A stretch of 27,171 nt of DNA from an uncultured Candidatus Melainabacteria bacterium (GTDB taxonomy: Bacteria; Cyanobacteriota; Vampirovibrionia; Gastranaerophilales; Gastranaerophilaceae). This document shows positions 14,050-22,755 of the stretch, one piece after another. The translations under genes were made by a program, and so were the position numbers. The stretch is taken from positions 1-27,171 of the forward strand of contig CAKVJR010000008.1 of assembly GCA_934754855.1 (NCBI GenBank). Reading direction: 5' to 3'. How positions within the stretch are numbered: the first letter of the stretch is position 1; each line of letters begins with the position of its first letter. The notes under the pieces were generated by a model. That model made no database searches and was not told the origin of the DNA. It worked only from the letters and a program-made list of their open reading frames with translations.

Positions 14050-17000
14050 TTGAAAAAAGGAAAAGTGAAGTTATTATCGGCGGCGATAATGCTTTCGGGG
14101 TTGTTGGCTGTTTCTCCGGCGGTTGCTGATGAAGAAACCTTCCCAATAGTAATTGATAATAAAGATAAAGGTCTTATTACAGGGGGCGGATATAACAATA
14201 AGACTCTTGAATCAAGTATTTACAAGGTTATTGATAATGATGTACCGACATCATACGATGATTATGTATTGTTACAATTAAATCCTGATAAAGTTGATCA
14301 AACTAAAAATAATTTTGAAAACAATAAAAATACTAAAGGTAATGGTAGTGTTATTTCTAGTGAAGGTTATGCAAGAGTAAGCATTGGTGACTTAACTTAT
14401 GATGTGCCTGGAACAACATCAGAACATTTATATTACAATTTTACCAACAATTCAGCATTTGGTAATGGTGGTGTAATATATATTGATGCAAAAGGCGATG
14501 AGATATGGAATGACTCTGCGATTTCTCGTACTAATTTTTCAGACAATCAAGCCCAAAATGGTGGTGCAATATATGTAAATGGTGATAGTAAAGTTGGTTT
14601 GTGGGTTAACAAATCTGAATTTTCTAATAATTCCGCAATAGAAAACGGCGGAGCAATATACTTTACTGTTGCAAATAGTATTAGCGGAGAAATTGCAGTT
14701 ACTGATACTTCTTTTATAGGTAATAGTGCAAAACAAGGTTCTGCTATATATGCTTCGGCAATTTTATCTATTGATGCTGAGGATAAAGATGTGCTTTTTG
14801 ATAACCAAAAAGGAAGATATGGCATATATCTTTATGGTAAAGGCATAACTGCGGAGTTGTTGGCTGATAAAGATAAAAAAATAACAATTAATGATGATAT
14901 TTACATTGAAAATGAAACTCTTTCAATGGCAGAAATTAAACAAGTGGTTAACAAAGTTGGAGTTGAAAACTTAAACCCATACAATTTCGGGAAAAAACTT
15001 GCAGAAGCCTTTTCTGAGGAAAAACCTGAGTTGTTTGACGACGAGTCATATTTTGGTTCCATTATAGCATCAGGTATATATTTAGATGGTAGTAGTGTAT
15101 ATTATCAAATAGGTCCCGATCCTGATCCAAGCACTTGGGAAGTAGTAAGATACAAAGAAACAGGAACTTATGAACTTAATGGAAAAATTGACTTATCCTC
15201 AACATCCGGTTTAAAAGGGTTTCAAATTTCGACAGAAGCAGACGGTGGAACTCTTAAATTAGGTCAAACTCCTGCTACAGGTACTTATAGTTTCCTTTTA
15301 GGCGGAGATGATAATAATCCGCAATACGATACTCCAATAGATTTTACAGTTGATTTACAAAATAATCATGCCGGAGATATTTTAAACATTCCTTATTTAG
15401 TTTCAACAAATAAAGAAAGTCTTTTGAATTTCAAATTTGATTATGATGCAAAAAACAGTATTGTCGATAACATCATTATTAATAATATCGGCGATGAATT
15501 TATGACGGTTTCGGCTCCCTCTGTCAAATTCGATTTAAACAACATTGTGATTTTTGATGATGAAAATTGGATTGACGGTTCGACAAGAACTATCAGATAT
15601 TTGACGGATAATTCGGGCAATGTTATTGATTTGACTGAAAACGGAAGTTATGCATTTGATGACGGCACTGTTTACTCTTTTACCGTAATGAAAGAAAACA
15701 AAGGTACGGCAAATGTTTTAAGAGAAGAAAAATATATTTCTCTTGAAGAAGCCATTGCAGATGCCACGACAAACGGTTACACTCTAAGAAGTAGTGATTA
15801 CAAACTTTCAGATGATAGCAAAGGTTTAGGCACAATAAGTAGCGAAAAAACCATATTTGCTATCAACGGAAACAACAATTCTCTTGACGGTAGCGGAAAA
15901 GACGGTATAACTGTTGCAACTGCCGACCAAACATTAAACATAAATGATGTTAAAGAATTTAAAAATTTCAAAACAGCCGTAACAAACCAAAGCGGAATTG
16001 TCAATATCAACAATTCGACATTTATCGACAACGAAATTGATCTTGTGAACGAAAAAACAACAAACATCACAAATTCAACCTTGAACGGAGTTGTTCAAAA
16101 CAACAACGGAACGATTAATTTAACAGATTCTTCAATCAAAAATACCGTTACAAACAACGCTGAACTCAACATTTACGGTGACAGCACAATCCAAAATATT
16201 ATCGGAACAGGTACCGTTGCTATCGGAGATGAATCAAAAGAAGCGAACGTGATTTTTGGCAAAGATAACAGTATCAAACAATCTCAAGTGACAATCAACG
16301 AAAAAGGTTCATTAGAAATTTATGCCGACAAATTGGAATTAACAGACGGAGTTGTAAATAACAATAAGTTGACACTCAAGGCACAAGAGGCAACGGAAGA
16401 AGCACCCGAAACGATAAACAAAAATACCATTACAGGTTACGGTACAACCGTTATCGACGGAGGAGTCATCAATACCGAAAAATCAATCGGTTCAAAAAAC
16501 ATTCTCGTCAACGAAAACGCTACATTGAAAGCAAACGCTGACAATGTCGGTATAACAGGAACTACGGAAAAAGTTACAAACAACGGCACGGTGTCTTTAA
16601 ACGGCGGAACTTTGGGCATTTTAATTGACGGCGGAAAAATTGCTTTGACAGGTGATGTTACATCATCAGCCGATAATTTGTTTGGCGATATTACAAATGA
16701 CGGAAAATTAACCCTTACAACGGGTACATTGAAAAAAGATATTGCCGAAAGTGAAACAGGTTCTGTTTTAATTACAGACTATCGATCGGTTGTAAATGAA
16801 GCAAACATCAATCAGTTAATTACCGTTGACGGTGCCGCTTATGAAACATCTGCCGACAGAATTTATGACAAAGATGATGCCATTAAAGCACTCAATGGCA
16901 GTGAAATTACATTGAACGGCGGAACGTTAAAAGAAAATCGCATTGTTGGCGAAGATGCTTCCGTTTATATCAAAAATAAAGTCACATTTGATTTTGACAA

Positions 17001-19563
17001 CTCAAAATATGATGCAAATCACATTTTGAGCAATATCGACATTGACGAAACAGGTGTCTTTAGACCCGCTGATACTTATACAGGTGAAAATAACACAATT
17101 TTGTTCTATAACGGGTCAACTATTGATTTGGCAAACGGACAAGTTAATACGGTCAAATTAAAAGATTTGGAAGCAAATCAAGCAGGGGACAAACTGTTTA
17201 TCCTCGCTGATTACGGAGATTATTTTGATGCTGAAGATAAATTGTGGTTTGATGAAACAAATGTCATTATCAAGTCCCTCGATTTGTCAAATATGCAAGA
17301 AAATGACAAAGAAAGTTATCAATTTACGACAAACCTAAAAGACTACGTCAAAATGGAACTTGAAGAAATTAAATTTTCTGAAAATACAGACAAAAACAGT
17401 GTTTATTATGTAAAAGACGACGGAAAAATTTACGTTGAAAAACTCGATAACTTAGAACAAGCAATTCAAAAAGTTCAAGATAACAGCACGAATTTGGTTT
17501 ATCAAATGAATCAAAATGAAAACTTGAGCGAAAATAAAGCAATCAAAAACGGAGATATGACAATTCTCGGTCAAGGAAATTCAATCGAAGGTAAGGCTTT
17601 GACTGTCGGTAACGGAACTGACGAGCGTAAATTGATTTTGTCAGATACAAATCTCAAAAACACTGAATTGAATGACGGCGAAAAATATTCTTTAATCGTC
17701 AAAGATAAGGCTATGACTCAAATTACGGCTAAAGACAAGGATATTGCAATAACAGGTAATATTAACCTCGAAAAAGACGATAATTTGACGGATTCCGGAA
17801 AATACAAACTAGTATTTAATGCTGCAGACGGAAGAACAATCACTCTCGGTGACGGCAACGGAGATATCATTTCGGACGTATTTGAGGATACAACAGACCC
17901 TGATAATCCCGTGAAAAAATACAATACAGTTACTTTCAAGGGACAAGGCGAAAACTCAAATATTGTTGCAAACGGTATCTTTGACCCGTTTGTAGCAAAT
18001 GTTGATAACGTAAATCTTACAAGAAATAATTATGATGATGAAATCACATACAATCTTAATGACGGCGGTGTTTTAAGTTATAACAATGACTTGTACCTTT
18101 ACGATTCATCAAAACACGATGGAACAACGTATAACAAAAACTCAATCAATTTCCAAGGAGGTACGTTAAACCTTGCAAACAGAAGCGTTAACGACATTCA
18201 ATTAAAGAGTTTAGTTCTCGGTATTGATAATGCCGACCCGACATTGCAAATTGCTAAAACGTCTTACATTAACGTAGATGTTGACCTCGCAAACAAGAAA
18301 ATGGATACATTGAATGCCGAAAACGTAAAAGTTATTGACGGCTCAAAACTTAATCTCGACATGAATGTTATTTCGGATGCAAGTTCGGAAATAACGGCAG
18401 GGGTTAAATTTACCGACAGTGACGATTTGTGGACAGCGGTTAATATTGACGAAAATAAAGAATATGCGGCAGAATCTTCGATTTACAAATACACAGTTAA
18501 AAAAGGCGGTGCGACAGCAAATGACGGCTTTACTTTTGCAAGAAAGGGCGGTTATGAAGGATTTAATTCGGCTGTATTTGCTCCTGCCGTTGCAATGCAA
18601 GGTATTTATTATACGCAAATCAATAACTATGATACTGCATTTGGCAATGTTGACCAGATGATGTTGAAGACAAAAGTACAAAGAAATGCCGAAAAATACG
18701 GCAATAAGTACGCATACGACGGAGATGAAACACAAGTATTCTCACCGTTATATACACAATTAGAGGATAAGGGTGTTTGGTTCAGACCGTATGTTTCGAC
18801 TGAAAAAGTTAACTTGAAAGACGGACCAAAAGTTAATAATACAATGTATGGTGCTTTAATCGGTGGTGATTCATTCGTAATGCCTGTTAAAGGTTGGGAT
18901 GTACAATATTCGGCTTACGTTGGATATAACGGCTCTCACCAATCATTTGACGGTAACGATATTAACCAAAACGGCGGTGTCGTCGGCGTAACGGCAGCAG
19001 CGTACAAGGGAGATTTCTTCACTGCTTTGACTGCAAACGCAAGTTTCCATTCTTCAGATATCAAAACGAACTTGGGAGATGCTGATGTTTGCACACTTGG
19101 AACAGGTATTGCATCAAAGACAGGCTATAACTGGGAACTTGCCGATGGTAAGTTTATTATCCAACCGAGTTGGTTAATGTCTTATACCTTTGTAAATCCG
19201 TTTGGTGATTATAAAGTTAGTGGGGTAAAAGTCAAAAGCGATAGTTTGAATGCTATACAACTTGCTCCCGGCTTGAAATTTATCGGAAATACGGAAAATG
19301 GCTGGCAACCTTATATCGGGGCAAAAATGGTATGGAATATCATAGACGAAACAAAAGTTAAGGCTAACGAGGTTAACTTACCGGAAACAACGACAAAAGC
19401 GTACGTTGAATATGGACTTGGTGTCCAAAAATCTGTGGGCGAAAGATTTACAGGATTTGGACAAGCAATGTTCAGAGGCGGCGGAAGAAATGGTGCGGCA
19501 TTTACGTTAGGTGCACGTTGGGCAGTAGGCTCACTTGCTTCTGCGACAAAGAAAAAGAACTGA
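14050..19563 (+). CDS. giant autotransporter with Pmp-like repeats and C-terminal beta-barrel (type V secretion)
   Basis: 1837 residues, starting with TTG preceded by a near-perfect AGGAGGT ribosome binding site 4 bases away. Signal peptide 1-26 (cleavage AVA/DEE). Passenger: residues about 130-235 carry Pmp-type repeats pairing FxxN with GGAIY, e.g. FTNNSAFGNGGVIY, FSDNQAQNGGAIYV, FSNNSAIENGGAIYF and FIGNSAKQGSAIYA, known from chlamydial polymorphic membrane proteins. Residues about 500-1500 are repetitive Asn/Thr/Asp-rich beta-helix sequence (e.g. TLNINDVKEF, NNGTVSLNGGTL). A translocator barrel of about 260 residues starts near GVWFRPYVSTEKV (about 1575) and ends with AAFTLGARWAV plus a short basic tail. 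It is expected at the cell surface as an adhesin or shield and to need Omp85 (encoded at 22755) for insertion. The first about 450 codons favour AAT/GGT, later ones AAC/GGC, hinting at a mosaic. Confidence 0.9.
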   Translation: MKKGKVKLLSAAIMLSGLLAVSPAVADEETFPIVIDNKDKGLITGGGYNNKTLESSIYKVIDNDVPTSYDDYVLLQLNPDKVDQTKNNFENNKNTKGNGSVISSEGYARVSIGDLTYDVPGTTSEHLYYNFTNNSAFGNGGVIYIDAKGDEIWNDSAISRTNFSDNQAQNGGAIYVNGDSKVGLWVNKSEFSNNSAIENGGAIYFTVANSISGEIAVTDTSFIGNSAKQGSAIYASAILSIDAEDKDVLFDNQKGRYGIYLYGKGITAELLADKDKKITINDDIYIENETLSMAEIKQVVNKVGVENLNPYNFGKKLAEAFSEEKPELFDDESYFGSIIASGIYLDGSSVYYQIGPDPDPSTWEVVRYKETGTYELNGKIDLSSTSGLKGFQISTEADGGTLKLGQTPATGTYSFLLGGDDNNPQYDTPIDFTVDLQNNHAGDILNIPYLVSTNKESLLNFKFDYDAKNSIVDNIIINNIGDEFMTVSAPSVKFDLNNIVIFDDENWIDGSTRTIRYLTDNSGNVIDLTENGSYAFDDGTVYSFTVMKENKGTANVLREEKYISLEEAIADATTNGYTLRSSDYKLSDDSKGLGTISSEKTIFAINGNNNSLDGSGKDGITVATADQTLNINDVKEFKNFKTAVTNQSGIVNINNSTFIDNEIDLVNEKTTNITNSTLNGVVQNNNGTINLTDSSIKNTVTNNAELNIYGDSTIQNIIGTGTVAIGDESKEANVIFGKDNSIKQSQVTINEKGSLEIYADKLELTDGVVNNNKLTLKAQEATEEAPETINKNTITGYGTTVIDGGVINTEKSIGSKNILVNENATLKANADNVGITGTTEKVTNNGTVSLNGGTLGILIDGGKIALTGDVTSSADNLFGDITNDGKLTLTTGTLKKDIAESETGSVLITDYRSVVNEANINQLITVDGAAYETSADRIYDKDDAIKALNGSEITLNGGTLKENRIVGEDASVYIKNKVTFDFDNSKYDANHILSNIDIDETGVFRPADTYTGENNTILFYNGSTIDLANGQVNTVKLKDLEANQAGDKLFILADYGDYFDAEDKLWFDETNVIIKSLDLSNMQENDKESYQFTTNLKDYVKMELEEIKFSENTDKNSVYYVKDDGKIYVEKLDNLEQAIQKVQDNSTNLVYQMNQNENLSENKAIKNGDMTILGQGNSIEGKALTVGNGTDERKLILSDTNLKNTELNDGEKYSLIVKDKAMTQITAKDKDIAITGNINLEKDDNLTDSGKYKLVFNAADGRTITLGDGNGDIISDVFEDTTDPDNPVKKYNTVTFKGQGENSNIVANGIFDPFVANVDNVNLTRNNYDDEITYNLNDGGVLSYNNDLYLYDSSKHDGTTYNKNSINFQGGTLNLANRSVNDIQLKSLVLGIDNADPTLQIAKTSYINVDVDLANKKMDTLNAENVKVIDGSKLNLDMNVISDASSEITAGVKFTDSDDLWTAVNIDENKEYAAESSIYKYTVKKGGATANDGFTFARKGGYEGFNSAVFAPAVAMQGIYYTQINNYDTAFGNVDQMMLKTKVQRNAEKYGNKYAYDGDETQVFSPLYTQLEDKGVWFRPYVSTEKVNLKDGPKVNNTMYGALIGGDSFVMPVKGWDVQYSAYVGYNGSHQSFDGNDINQNGGVVGVTAAAYKGDFFTALTANASFHSSDIKTNLGDADVCTLGTGIASKTGYNWELADGKFIIQPSWLMSYTFVNPFGDYKVSGVKVKSDSLNAIQLAPGLKFIGNTENGWQPYIGAKMVWNIIDETKVKANEVNLPETTTKAYVEYGLGVQKSVGERFTGFGQAMFRGGGRNGAAFTLGARWAVGSLASATKKKN

Positions 19564-19586
19564 TTTGTGATAATAAAATCGTAATG

Positions 19587-19626
19587 AAAAAGTCGGCGGA
19601 AGGTTAAAATCTTTCCGTCGATTTTT
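19587..19626 (+). terminator. terminator of the autotransporter gene
   Basis: AAAAGTCGGCGGAA and TTCCGTCGATTTTT pair over about 14 bp (with G-T pairs) around an 11-base loop and run into a T-tract. It begins 24 bases after the autotransporter stop. Confidence 0.85.
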
Positions 19627-19693
19627 AAAAAGTTTATGATTTTCTCAAAAAAGGCATAAAAAAATTAAATATTTGACTAAAAATATTTGATAC

Positions 19694-19726
19694 AAAAAAA
19701 GAGCCTTTTGAACCGGCTCTTTTTAT
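19694..19726. terminator. terminator downstream of tRNA-His (works in both directions)
   Basis: AAAAAGAGCC and GGCTCTTTTT form a 10-bp stem with a 9-base loop. It lies a few bases beyond the 3' end of the minus-strand tRNA and has A/T tracts on both sides. Confidence 0.85.
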
Positions 19727-19729
19727 TTA

Positions 19730-19806
19730 TGGGGCGGGTGATGGGATTCGAACCCATGCATATCGGAACCACAATCCGAGGTCTTAACCGCTTGACGACA
19801 CCCGCC
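19730..19806 (-). tRNA. tRNA-His (GTG anticodon)
   Basis: On the minus strand the cloverleaf has acceptor stem GCGGGTG / CACCCGC, anticodon arm TCGGA-TTGTGGT-TCCGA with anticodon GTG, and T-arm ATGGG-TTCGAAT-CCCAT. The His identity marks are present: an extra G at position -1 facing discriminator C73. CCA is encoded in the gene (complement of 19730-19732). It lies between tsaD and the autotransporter and seems to have its own promoter. Confidence 0.95.
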
Positions 19807-19860
19807 ATTACTGTTCTTTCTTTTTTATACGCAAGATTCAAAATCACTTGCCGTGTTTAA

Positions 19861-19889
19861 AGTATCGTCTAAAAATAACTTTTTGTCAA
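19861..19889 (-). promoter_or_regulatory. candidate promoter for tRNA-His
   Basis: Minus-strand TTGACA (complement of 19884-19889) and GATACT (complement of 19861-19866) with a 17-base spacer, just beyond the tsaD stop. This leaves a leader of about 45-50 bases before the tRNA, so the tRNA need not depend on read-through from tsaD. Confidence 0.5.
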
Positions 19890-19899
19890 TATTTTGATA

Positions 19900-20946
19900 T
19901 TATGCTCGTGAAAAAACTTCCACGCCGACATCTGTTATAACATTTTCGTGGAAATATGCACAAGCACCTATCATTGCTGCGTTATCGGTACAATATTTCA
20001 TTGCGGGAATATAAACTTTATAACCCTTTTCCTCAAATGCTTTAATCTTTTTTCGGATAGCGGAATTTGCCGCAACGCCGCCCGCCAAGACGACTTGCTT
20101 TATTCCGAATTTTTCGCACGCATTAAATGTTTTATCCGCCAAAACGCTTGTGATATTTTCTCGGAAACTTGCCGCCACATCTGCCTTATTAAAATCGGGA
20201 TTTTCTGCCGAAAGTTTCTTCACCAACTGCAACACAGCCGTTTTTAAGCCAGAAAAACTGAAATCAAATTCACCGACGTGAGCCTTTGTAAACTTGTAGG
20301 CATTAGGGTTTCCGTCCTCTGCAAGTCTGTCAAGATAAAGACCTCCGGGGTATGGCAAGCCCAACAATCTCGCAACTTTATCAAACGCTTCGCCTGCCGC
20401 ATCGTCAATCGTTTCGCCCAAAATTTCACTGTCAGAATAATCGTTAACTCTGATAATTTGTGTATGTCCGCCACTCACTAACAGTGCCATAAACGGCGGT
20501 TTCAAGTCAGTGTCGATATAATTTGCACAAACGTGAGCATTCAAGTGATTTATTCCGATAAACGGTTTATCATAAACAATTGCAAGGGTTTTTGCCGCAT
20601 TCATTCCGACAAGCAGTGAGCCGACAAGTCCCGGTCCGACCGTCGATGCAATCGCCGTCAGGTTTTCGGGCTTCATGTTCGCTTCTTCAAGTGCTTTTGC
20701 AATAACCTCATTAACTGCCTCAAGGTGTTCTCTCGCAGCGACTTCCGGAACAACTCCGCCAAATTGCATGTGAGTTTTAATCTGCGATGCGACAATGTTC
20801 GACAAAACCTCTCTGCCGTTTTTAACAATTGCACAGGCAGTTTCATCGCAACTTGACTCAAGTGCCAAAATGATTGCGTCGCCTTCGTTTTCGCCTATCA
20901 AAACTTCTTTATTACTTAACGGTGTTTTTAACGCTTTTGTATTCAT
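19900..20946 (-). CDS. tsaD: tRNA N6-adenosine threonylcarbamoyltransferase TsaD (Kae1/Gcp)
   Basis: 348 residues. Transfers the threonylcarbamoyl group from TC-AMP to A37 of ANN-decoding tRNAs (t6A) together with TsaB and TsaE. ASKHA fold: ILALESSCDETACAIV at the start of the domain, metal-binding His134 and His138 in GINHLNAHVCANY, the VSGGHTQIIRV strand, VLAGGVAANSAIRKKI, and a late YCTDNAAMIGACAY block with the conserved Asp. The first about 23 residues (MNTKALKTPLSNKEVL...) precede the usual start and are poorly conserved, but no better start with a ribosome binding site is visible. The start overlaps the upstream secreted-protein gene by 35 bases, so translation is likely coupled. tsaE and tsaB are in the same window at 24704-25847. 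Confidence 0.96.
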   Translation of the reverse strand: MNTKALKTPLSNKEVLIGENEGDAIILALESSCDETACAIVKNGREVLSNIVASQIKTHMQFGGVVPEVAAREHLEAVNEVIAKALEEANMKPENLTAIASTVGPGLVGSLLVGMNAAKTLAIVYDKPFIGINHLNAHVCANYIDTDLKPPFMALLVSGGHTQIIRVNDYSDSEILGETIDDAAGEAFDKVARLLGLPYPGGLYLDRLAEDGNPNAYKFTKAHVGEFDFSFSGLKTAVLQLVKKLSAENPDFNKADVAASFRENITSVLADKTFNACEKFGIKQVVLAGGVAANSAIRKKIKAFEEKGYKVYIPAMKYCTDNAAMIGACAYFHENVITDVGVEVFSRA

Positions 20947-21208
20947 TTCCGTATCTGCTTTCTAAAAAATTAATTGTTTCAAGATAATCTTCATACAATT
21001 TTTTCTTGCAATTTTCAATTTCCGAAGTCGATTTTACATTGCCGCAAACCCTGTTGATTGTTGTGTTTCTCTGGCGAATTATGTACATTGCCTGTCTTTC
21101 TTCATGAAGTTTTTTCAATTGTTCAGGTGTCAAATTCGGATTTACAATATCTGCCGAAGTCGGCATTGCGATTGCTAACAAACTTATTATAACAAAAATC
21201 TTTTTCAT
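20912..21208 (-). CDS. small secreted (periplasmic) protein of unknown function
   Basis: 98 residues. Signal peptide MKKIFVIISLLAIAMPTSAD with cleavage after TSA; no lipobox cysteine. The mature part of about 79 residues is highly charged and helical, with LTPEQLKKLHEERQAMY and a Cys pair (Cys55 in RVCGNV and Cys67 in ENCKKK) that could form a disulfide. Start is preceded by GGGGAA, 4 bases upstream. The 3' end overlaps tsaD by 35 bases. A candidate minus-strand promoter (TTGACG/TACACT, 17-base spacer, 21260-21232) lies upstream, so this gene leads the tsaD transcript. No family recognised. Confidence 0.75.
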   Translation of the reverse strand: MKKIFVIISLLAIAMPTSADIVNPNLTPEQLKKLHEERQAMYIIRQRNTTINRVCGNVKSTSEIENCKKKLYEDYLETINFLESRYGNEYKSVKNTVK

Positions 21209-21231
21209 ATTTTCCCCAAATTTATATTATC

Positions 21232-21260
21232 AGTGTATATTACCGACATGTCGCCGTCAA
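21232..21260 (-). promoter_or_regulatory. candidate promoter for the secreted-protein/tsaD operon
   Basis: Minus-strand -35 TTGACG (complement of 21255-21260) and -10 TACACT (complement of 21232-21237) with a 17-base spacer, about 25 bases upstream of the ATG at 21208. A short inverted repeat TGTCA/TGACA lies just upstream (about 21269-21283). Confidence 0.5.
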
Positions 21261-21325
21261 ATATTTATGTCATTTTGTGACAAAAAATTTCGCCCGTGTC
21301 AAAAATTCAAAATATCGCAAAAATC

Positions 21326-22606
21326 CTAAGAAACAATGTGTCCGAGCATAATTTCGTTTTCAAAATCGACCTCATCAAGTTGGATTTTCACAAAAGAATC
21401 TTTGCTCGTTTTTTCAAAAAATACTTTTATATAATTCGGCGTAACGGCTTTATACATGCCCGTTTTGCGGTCAGGTTTTTTCTCGATGGTAACAAAATAT
21501 TCCGCTCCGATATTATTTTTCAAAAATTCAAGATGTTTTTTTGCGGATAAATCTTTAACAAGTTGCATGCGGCGATGTTTTTCGCTTTGTTCAACTTGGC
21601 ACGGCATAGTCGCCGCAACGGTTTTCGGGCGGATTGAATACGGGAAAACATGAATTTGCGAAAGCGGAAGTTCAGAAAGTCTTTCGAGGGTCAAATTGAA
21701 GTCCTCGACGGTTTCTTGCGGAAATCCGACAATAATGTCGCAACCCAAAAATACCCGCTCAAATTTCTCATTCAACTTCGTCACGACATATTTAATTTTT
21801 TCAAAATCATAATGTCTGTTCATGTTCTTCAAAGTCTTGTCACACAAAGATTGTAGCGACAAATGAAAATGCGGACAGAATTTTTCCGACTCAGACAGAA
21901 AATCAATCAATTCATCGGTCAGTTCATTTGGGTCTAAAGAGCCTATTCTGACTGTTTTTGCGTCTGTTTTATCAATTGATTTCAAAAGGTCGAGCAAAGT
22001 TTTCTTCTCGGGCAAATCAAGCCCCCATTGACCGACGTGAATACCCGTTAAAACTATCTCATTGTAACCGTTTTGGGTTAAAGTTTTTATTTGCTCGATA
22101 ACATCTTCCTCACGGCAACTTCTCGACAATCCTCTTGCAATGCAGATTGTGCAGTATGAACAACGATTGTTGCACCCGTCTTGAATTTTTATGGTCGCTC
22201 TTGTTCTGTTAAAATTTGAGAGTTTTTCGTATCTGAAATCACGATGTTCGTTAATTTCTGTAACAAAATTTTTCTCGTTACTTTGAATTATTTTGACGAC
22301 ATCGGGTTTTTCGTAAATGCCGAAAATCTTGTCTATGAGAGGATTTTCCTCATCTTTATGGAGTTGGGCATAACAACCTGTCAAAATTATTTTGACGTTC
22401 GGATTTTTGTGTTTAACGGATTTTATGGCTTGCAGCAATTTCTTTTCCGCCTCTAATGTAACTGCACAGGAATTAAAAATATAATAATCACAATTTTCGA
22501 CATTCAAAGCAGGCGAAAACCCTGCGGATAAAAGTTTTTCTTCCATTACCGCAGATTCTGTCTGATTTGTTTTACAACCGAAAGTTTTTATTAAAAATGT
22601 TGCCAT
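21326..22606 (-). CDS. mtaB: MiaB/MtaB-type tRNA methylthiotransferase (radical SAM), probably MtaB
   Basis: 426 residues. Radical-SAM methylthiotransferase that adds a methylthio group to t6A37 to give ms2t6A. N-terminal MTTase domain with three auxiliary-cluster cysteines: Cys11 (KTFGCKTNQTES), Cys47 (NSCAVT) and Cys78 (LTGCYAQ). Radical SAM cluster cysteines Cys145, Cys149 and Cys152 in IQDGCNNRCSYCTICIARG. Then GIHVGQWGLDL, HLSLQSLCDKTLKNMNRHYD and DIIVGFPQETVEDF, all usual. The C-terminus ends in a short TRAM-like beta region. The NNRCSYC and T-ICIARG details and the overall length favour MtaB over MiaB or RimO. The nearby tsaD, tsaE and tsaB supply its t6A substrate. It is transcribed divergently from the Omp85 gene. 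Confidence 0.88.
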   Translation of the reverse strand: MATFLIKTFGCKTNQTESAVMEEKLLSAGFSPALNVENCDYYIFNSCAVTLEAEKKLLQAIKSVKHKNPNVKIILTGCYAQLHKDEENPLIDKIFGIYEKPDVVKIIQSNEKNFVTEINEHRDFRYEKLSNFNRTRATIKIQDGCNNRCSYCTICIARGLSRSCREEDVIEQIKTLTQNGYNEIVLTGIHVGQWGLDLPEKKTLLDLLKSIDKTDAKTVRIGSLDPNELTDELIDFLSESEKFCPHFHLSLQSLCDKTLKNMNRHYDFEKIKYVVTKLNEKFERVFLGCDIIVGFPQETVEDFNLTLERLSELPLSQIHVFPYSIRPKTVAATMPCQVEQSEKHRRMQLVKDLSAKKHLEFLKNNIGAEYFVTIEKKPDRKTGMYKAVTPNYIKVFFEKTSKDSFVKIQLDEVDFENEIMLGHIVS

Positions 22607-22682
22607 ATTTTTTAACCATATACCTTGAATAAACTAATTATAACCGAAAAAATATTACAAAAGATTAAAGATATAAAGATGT

Positions 22683-22711
22683 TTGTCTATTTTTTATAAA
22701 TGAATTATAAT
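22683..22711 (+). promoter_or_regulatory. strong sigma-70 promoter of the Omp85-tsaE-tsaB operon
   Basis: TTGTCT (22683-22688) and perfect TATAAT (22706-22711) with a 17-base spacer. The start site would be near 22718, about 37 bases before the Omp85 ATG. Confidence 0.7.
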
Positions 22712-22734
22712 AGAAGAGGATTATTTTAATCCAC

Positions 22735-22755
22735 ATGGATAAACCATCGGACTAA
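22735..22755 (+). promoter_or_regulatory. six-codon leader ORF overlapping the Omp85 start
   Basis: ATG at 22735 opens MDKPSD, whose TAA (22753-22755) overlaps the Omp85 ATG (22755) as TAATG. The Omp85 start itself has no good Shine-Dalgarno sequence (only CGGA), so ribosomes ending the leader could restart there. Confidence 0.4.

Larger units (their letters stand above)
19564..19729. other. intergenic region between autotransporter and tRNA-His
   Basis: Holds two hairpin terminators (listed separately) and a short AT-rich stretch (19627-19693) in which I see nothing else. Confidence 0.6.

Noticed and set aside
19730..19806. tRNA-His as an integration site for the autotransporter region
   Set aside because: No duplicated tRNA end, integrase or phage gene is visible on either side.
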